Below are positions 59,102 to 64,000 of a stretch of DNA of 64,000 bases, in pieces. The notes beneath the pieces are model-generated. The model was not told the origin of the DNA. It saw only the letters and a program-made list of their open reading frames with translations, and ran no database searches. The first letter of the stretch is position 1, and each line of letters opens with the position of its first letter. Made by a program: the position numbers and the translations under genes. The stretch is from Stenogyne calaminthoides (taxonomy: Eukaryota; Streptophyta; Magnoliopsida; Lamiales; Lamiaceae). The stretch spans positions 17,658,728 through 17,722,727 of the forward strand of contig JBBCBC010000016.1 of assembly GCA_037126765.1 (NCBI GenBank), in the 5' to 3' direction.

Positions 59102-59938
59102 ATGAATAACTTATCATTGAGAAGCGTTTTGGAAACGAACAAATTGGCTGGGCCAAATTTTCTCGACTGGCACCGAAATGTGCGTTTGGTGCTTAGGCAA
59201 GAAAAGATTGAGTACATGTTGGACACGCCAATCCCTGCTACCCCGAAGACTGGTACTGAAGAAGCCGAGGCATTTGACGCCGAAGCTTAGAAGAAGCATC
59301 AAGATGATGCTTCCCAGGCTCAGTGTGTTATGCTACTCGGGATGACTCCCGAATTATAAAGGCAGCATGAGAAGATGCTTCCCTTCGAGATGATTAAGCA
59401 TCTGAAGGATCTCTTTGATTCTGAATCTCGTTCTGAGATTTACAAAGTGATGATGTTTAGGTGCCGACTATCTGAGGGAGGGAAGGTTTCTCCTCATGCA
59501 TTGAAGATGATTGGGCTAATTGAGAAACTTGGTCGATTGGGCATTGAGCTCAAGACCAATGTTGCTGTTTATGCCATTCTTCAGTCACTTCCCGATTCAT
59601 ATTCGAGTTTCGTAGTAAACTTTAATATGAATAAGACAGAATCGACTATGCCCGAGCTGCATAACATGCTAAAGACCTTTGATTCTTCCACTGCTAAGGA
59701 TAAGCCCGTGCTCATTGTGAGTGCCTCTACTTCTTCTGCTCCGAAAGGAAAGAAGAAGCGAAGGGGCAAGGCAAAGAAAGGCTCCAAGCCAATCTTCCTT
59801 AAGCCCAAAGGTGGAATTCAAAAGAAGGACAAGGTGGACAAGGATGTATGCCTCTACTGCAAGCAGAAGGGGCATTGGAAGAAGGACTGCAGGGTTCTAG
59901 CAGCTGAAAAGAAGGCACAAGGTGCCTCAGCCACGTGA
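59102..59938 (+). pseudogene. Element E gag with zinc knuckle
   Basis: ATG at 59102 starts MNNLSLRSVLETNKLAGPNF with LDWHRNVRLVLRQEK, the Copia gag N-terminus. TAG at 59288 and TAA at 59357 break the frame. The rest (59375-59938) is clean and in the same frame: FDSESRSEIYKVMMFRCRLS, ILQSLPDSYSSFVVNF, a basic linker (GKKKRRGKAKKGSK) and the knuckle CLYCKQKGHWKKDC (59848-59889). Two point-like stops are the only damage, so this copy is well preserved. Confidence 0.9.
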
Positions 59939-61857
59939 ACAGGTATGTTTGTTATTGAGATAAACATGTCCACAAATGATACTAACTGCTGGGTATTGGA
60001 TACCGGTTGTGGCTCACACATTTGTACTAATGTGTAGGGTCTCAAGCTTAGCAGAGCAGTTAGGCCGGGTGAAGTCGCCCTACACGTTGGGAATGGAGCA
60101 AGAGTTGCTGCTGAACGTGTTGGCGTTTATGTTTTAGACTTACCCTCTGGTTTTTAGACTTGAACTAAATAATTGTTATTTTTTCCCCTCTATTACTTGC
60201 AACATTATTTCTATTCCTATGTTAGACATTGAAGGGTTTTCCTTCCATTTTGCAATTAATAATTGTTATTTTTTGCTTAATGGTGATGTTTATGGAAATG
60301 CTCCTTTATCGAATGGTTTATATTTGTTGCATTGTGGACATGATATTCTTAATATACAAAACAAATGACTCAAACTTAGTAATCATGAAAACCCGACTTA
60401 CTTGTGGCATTGTAGGCTTGGTCATGCAAATGAGAATAGGATTGCAAGGTTAAGAAAGTTAGACTACTTAACCCCATTCGACTTTGAGTCTTATGAAAAT
60501 TATGAATCCTGTCTCAAGGGCTATATGACCAACAAACCCTTTTCAGGGAAAGGGATTCGTGCCAAAGAAGTTCTAGAGTTGATCCACAGTGATGTCTGTG
60601 GACCATTGCCCACTCTAGCTAGGGGTCACTTCGCCTACTTCATCACTTTTACTGACGATTTCTCAAGATATGGATACGTGTATCTTATGAAACACAAATC
60701 CGAATCTTTTGAGAAATTCAAGGAGTTCAAAGCTGAAGTAGAGAAGCAACTTAGTAAGAGTATAAAGACTCTTCGATCGGATCGAGGAGGTGAATACCTT
60801 AGTCACGAGTTCATTGATTACTTGAAGTAACATGGAATTCAATCTCAATGGACTCCTCCCGGAACACCGCAGATGAACGGAGTATCCGAGAGGACAAACT
60901 GAACCTTGTTAGACATGGTAAGGTCCATGATGAGCTTTTCTTCTCTCCCTACATTCTTATGGGGATACGCGTTACAAACCTCAATTTACATTCTGAATAG
61001 GATTCCATCCAAATCAGTTGAGCATACGCCGTATGAACTATGGTGTGGCAAGAAGCCAACTTTTTCACATATCAAAACGTGGGGTTGCCCCGCAGTTGTG
61101 AAAAAGATGCTCACTGATAAGTTGGAATCCAAAGGTGAAAAGGGTTACCTTGTGGGATATCCTAAGGAAACGAGGGGATATTAGTTCTATCTACCGGAGA
61201 AACAAACGATAATTATTTCTAGGCAGGCCAGGTTCCTCGAGGAAGACTATGTTTTTAGGGAACAAGGCCGTAAGATGATAGAACTTGAAGAAATTCAAGA
61301 ACCACAGGATGACCAAGAGACTGATATCTTGTCAAAAAAATGTGACAAGGAATCAGTGGGAGCATTTAACACCTCTCATGGTGGAAGTTTATCACTTAGT
61401 GATCCTCTTTCAGCCAGTGGGAGTGTAATTGGAGTTGCATTGCCTTCGCAACAAACTCCAAGTGGGATGAATGAGAACCGCATAGTTCAAACTCCCGCCC
61501 TAGAGGCATCTGAAAGTGTCGCACTTGAGGACTCTCCGAACATTGATGAAACCGATGCACCACAAAATTTTCACGATCGTAATGTACAAAGATGCACAAC
61601 CACAAATTCCAGAAGTCCACTAGGATTAAATGAATCCGCCCACTAGATATTATGGTTTCCTCGTAGAGGAACATGATGATGTGGGGATCCCGGATAAAGA
61701 CGATCCTAGAACTTATACTGAGGCAACATTAGATGTTGACTCAGAGAAGTGGCATGAAGCCATCAAATCCGAGATGGACTCGATGTACACAAATCAAGTC
61801 TGGGACTTGGTTGAATTGCCGAAAGGGGTAAAACCCATAGGTTGCAAATGGGTTTAG
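59939..61857 (+). pseudogene. Element E protease and integrase; pol truncated at the RT start
   Basis: The protease box WVLDTGCGSHICTN lies at 59987-60030 and is followed by a stop. The integrase zinc part has LWHCRLGHANENRI and YESCLKGYMTNK. The core has HSDVCGPL, FTDDFSRYGY and LRSDRGGEYLSHEF (60402-60830); a TAA at 60828 and a TGA (60899) flank the glutamate box PQMNGVSERTN. The C-terminal part (60906-61646) has GYALQTSIYILNRIPSKS and YELWCGKK, a stop at 61182 and ARFLEEDYVF. The frame then reaches VWDLVELPKGVKPIGCKWV, the very start of RT, and ends at a stop at 61855. No RT palm or RNase H follows; 44 bases later the 3' LTR starts. Confidence 0.9.
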
Positions 61858-61900
61858 GGGTTAGACATGTAGGTGATTGGCTCTAGTTCAAGTGAGAGAT
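61858..61900 (+). promoter_or_regulatory. Element E polypurine tract and deletion scar
   Basis: AAGTGAGAGAT precedes the LTR. The 43 bases join the broken RT start directly to the 3' end of the internal region. Confidence 0.75.
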
Positions 61901-63497
61901 TGTTAAAGTTAGTGTCCTAAAGACAATCCTTTGTAAGGACATAATACTCAGATAATATTCAGTATTGACTTAATATTATTATTTGTTTAATATTAAATGT
62001 ATGGCATTACACTCATTAGAATACTATGTTTGATTGTTTGCATTTATTCTTATATGTGTTCCCTTGAATCAGATGAGTGTGTGAGAACTCAGATGACTTA
62101 AGCACGATTCTTAAATAGCCCCAATCGAGGATCATCAAGAAAGGGATATTGATGATGCAATGGAGATTGGTGTGCGATCTGCATCATACTCTTAGAGAGT
62201 GTAGTAAGATCTCACTTACTACGAGATACTAGGTATCTGATGATGGATGCACAAATACCTTAGAAGGTATTAGTATACCCATCCGAGAAACCGTTTGATG
62301 TAGGTCTACTATATGTGTCTACGGGTGTCTCGGTTAGTGGGAGCGATGTGATACTCCTTTGACTTGAGGTCAATACGCACGACATGTGTGGAGTGATGAA
62401 CTTTGACCATGATCGACGCTTGCACCCGTCTATGGGTAGATATGGTTTGGATTGGGTTAATCACGAAATGCGTGTGCGTGGTAGTTGAGCCAAGAAAAGG
62501 ATTCATTCCTCAAAGTGGATTTAGAGAGTACTCATCTTCTCATCATAATTGGATCTAAGTCATTGGCCAATGCACGTCAACTTAGACTCTGTGACTAAGT
62601 GTGACACTAATGATCAATTAGTGATTTGAGATAAACTGATTAAGTTATTTGAATAGACACTTCATCATGTTCAAGACTAATCGAGTATTCGTAAATGAAA
62701 GGAGAAAATCGCAATTGCCCACGTTTCAGTTACAGGTAGTTGCATGTATCTCGCAACTTTCCTCATATATTGAGAATGTCTGATTTATTGTCTAGGGTTC
62801 AATTCAGACCGTTAGTTTGACTAATCGCTTGGTATATGAGGGCCTATGGGTCACACAACAAGTAGTTCCATTTTACGGATTATAGTTGGTTGATTAAATG
62901 TTAAATTGGATTTAATATTTAATTTATGGAGAAGTAATTAATAATAGATTAATTTAGAATTAATTATTATTAATGTTTAATTGAATTGGATTTAATTAAA
63001 TAAGAACTCCCAATAATTATATTTGGAATATAATTGTAGGATTTAATGTATATGAAAATAAATTGTAGAGATTTTCATATAAGGCATTTGAATCCGTAGA
63101 GATTTATATTTAGGGAATTAAATTAAAAGGAATTAATTTAATTCAAGATTAGGATTTTTATTTCCCTAATTGGGCTAGCTTAAGATTTAAGCTGGGCATT
63201 CCTATATATACAAGCTCTTGGGAATTCACAAACAACGTTACTTCATATTTTCTCCATAAGATCTAGAGTTTGGATTTTCCTAGCAAATCTGTCTCGGGAT
63301 TCAACGCTGGCAAATCCGTGCAAGTCTGTAATTGGGGATTACGTGGATACCGTAGTAGAGATATCTGCACTCAAGTTACTGTAAGATTTCTCGTTATGAT
63401 TATTGTAATCTGTATGCAATTAATTGTTCATTTTTGGTGAACTTTAATTTCCGCTGCGCATGTGATTATGTGTTTTACGTGCCTCTATAATCCAACA
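61901..63497 (+). repeat. Element E 3' LTR, uninterrupted
   Basis: 1597 bp from TGTTAAAGTTAGTG to TAATCCAACA, flanked by TGCGA at 63498-63502. It shows the empty target sites of both guests of the 5' LTR. TATA-like TATATATA at 63203-63210. Confidence 0.94.
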
Positions 63498-64000
63498 TGC
63501 GAATCGTACTTGATAGCCAATGAGGATTCGACAACGCATGTACGGAGTACTGACAGTTTGCAGAAAAGTGGTTCAGTATCAAACGGCTAGAAAGGACATG
63601 CTTGCATGCTTTCGGCCATGCCGCCCCTGAAGCACGTCAAATCAGCCTGCAGACCTACCTAAAATAGACCGAAATTCGAATTGCTCTTCAACTGCTAGTT
63701 CGATTTTGTGCCTATAAATATGGGATCAAACCTTCATAGTAAGGTTACGGAAATTATCATCAAGCTCAAGCACAAGCAAGTTTCCGCACGAAGAACACAA
63801 AATCAAGATTTATTCTTAAGTGTTCATCCCATTGTTCTTAGCATAGAATACTTATCCTCAAGCTTTAGGCTACATAGAAGATAGGAAAGTATTCCAGTTG
63901 GAACATCACAAATCTTATACCCAAACAAAAGTTAGGTTCACTTTGTTATAGCAAGATTTCAGTCTAGGGTTTCAAGATCTGATTTCTGGGATCGTGTGTG
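63498..64000 (+). repeat. D-family LTR, continuation (cut by window edge)
   Basis: It resumes after the TGCGA duplication and holds a clear promoter, CCTATAAATATGGG (TATA at 63713-63720). About 30-50 bases later the transcript start is likely. No frame is seen; the LTR end lies outside the window. Confidence 0.7.

Larger units (their letters stand above)
31787..63497 (+). mobile_element. Element E: Copia retrotransposon carrying two nested insertions
   Basis: The 5-bp duplication TGCGA flanks it exactly (31782-31786 and 63498-63502). Its 5' LTR is in three pieces (31787-32221, 41509-41946, 56707-57262), separated by the B element and the S element. Then come primer-binding site, leader, gag, integrase, polypurine tract and 3' LTR 61901-63497. 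Without the guests it is about 7.7 kb. RT and RNase H are missing, so it cannot copy itself. Confidence 0.9.

Noticed and set aside
1..64000. CRISPR array, bacterial operon, tRNA or rRNA genes
   Set aside because: The repeats are LTRs and tandem duplications; no spacer-repeat pattern, ribosome-binding sites or RNA gene folds were seen.

Overview
This window reads as nuclear DNA of a flowering plant, most likely a dicot. It is AT-rich intergenic sequence built almost entirely from plant LTR retrotransposons, with one endogenous caulimovirid (plant pararetrovirus) copy, two small DNA transposons and a LINE scrap. I find no intact host gene, tRNA, rRNA or CRISPR array. The only host-gene hints are two weak exon-like pieces near 15.6 and 16.9 kb.

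Left part (1-18.6 kb). The right end of an S-family (Sirevirus-like Copia) LTR (1-486) lies in an inverted B-family Copia LTR (487-976), which itself lies in a decayed minus-strand gag relic. A Stowaway-type MITE follows at 3364-3645. From 4535 to 13507 two 3' halves of S-family elements are joined head to head: LTR, ORF3, junction near 8.75 kb, ORF3, LTR. This palindrome, low-gene sequence and a hAT element with a perfect 8-bp target duplication (17412-18226) lie between inverted repeats of about 350 bp (4195-4534 and 18262-18642).

Middle part (18.6-31.1 kb). An endogenous caulimovirid on the minus strand spans almost exactly one genome length (26870 to 18927), from primer-binding site to primer-binding site. 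Its order is movement protein, an unassigned small ORF, coat protein with zinc knuckle, protease/RT/RNase H, a last unassigned ORF, then a promoter and leader. All large frames are broken. It abuts a (TA)n tract on one side and an inverted movement-protein scrap on the other. A minus-strand L1 endonuclease scrap and a truncated B-family Copia (pol 3' half plus LTR) follow.

Right part (31.1-64 kb). This is a deep nest that can be read from target duplications. The truncated B-family LTR (29913-31138) is interrupted by a D-family element. The D LTR is interrupted by Copia element E (31787-63497, target duplication TGCGA). The 5' LTR of E is interrupted twice: by a complete B-family Copia (LTRs 32299-34160 and 39683-41508), and by a 14.8-kb S-family element on the minus strand (41947-56706, target duplication TAATA). 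The S element has gag, pol and a 3.6-kb extra ORF3 downstream of pol. E keeps gag and integrase but has lost RT and RNase H.

A striking cross-cutting signal is that many differences between repeat copies sit at CAG/CTG (CHG) trinucleotides, which turn into CG, CGG or GA-type strings in patches. I read this as probable sequencing or consensus error at methylated CHG sites rather than biology. It means many frameshifts listed here may not be real.
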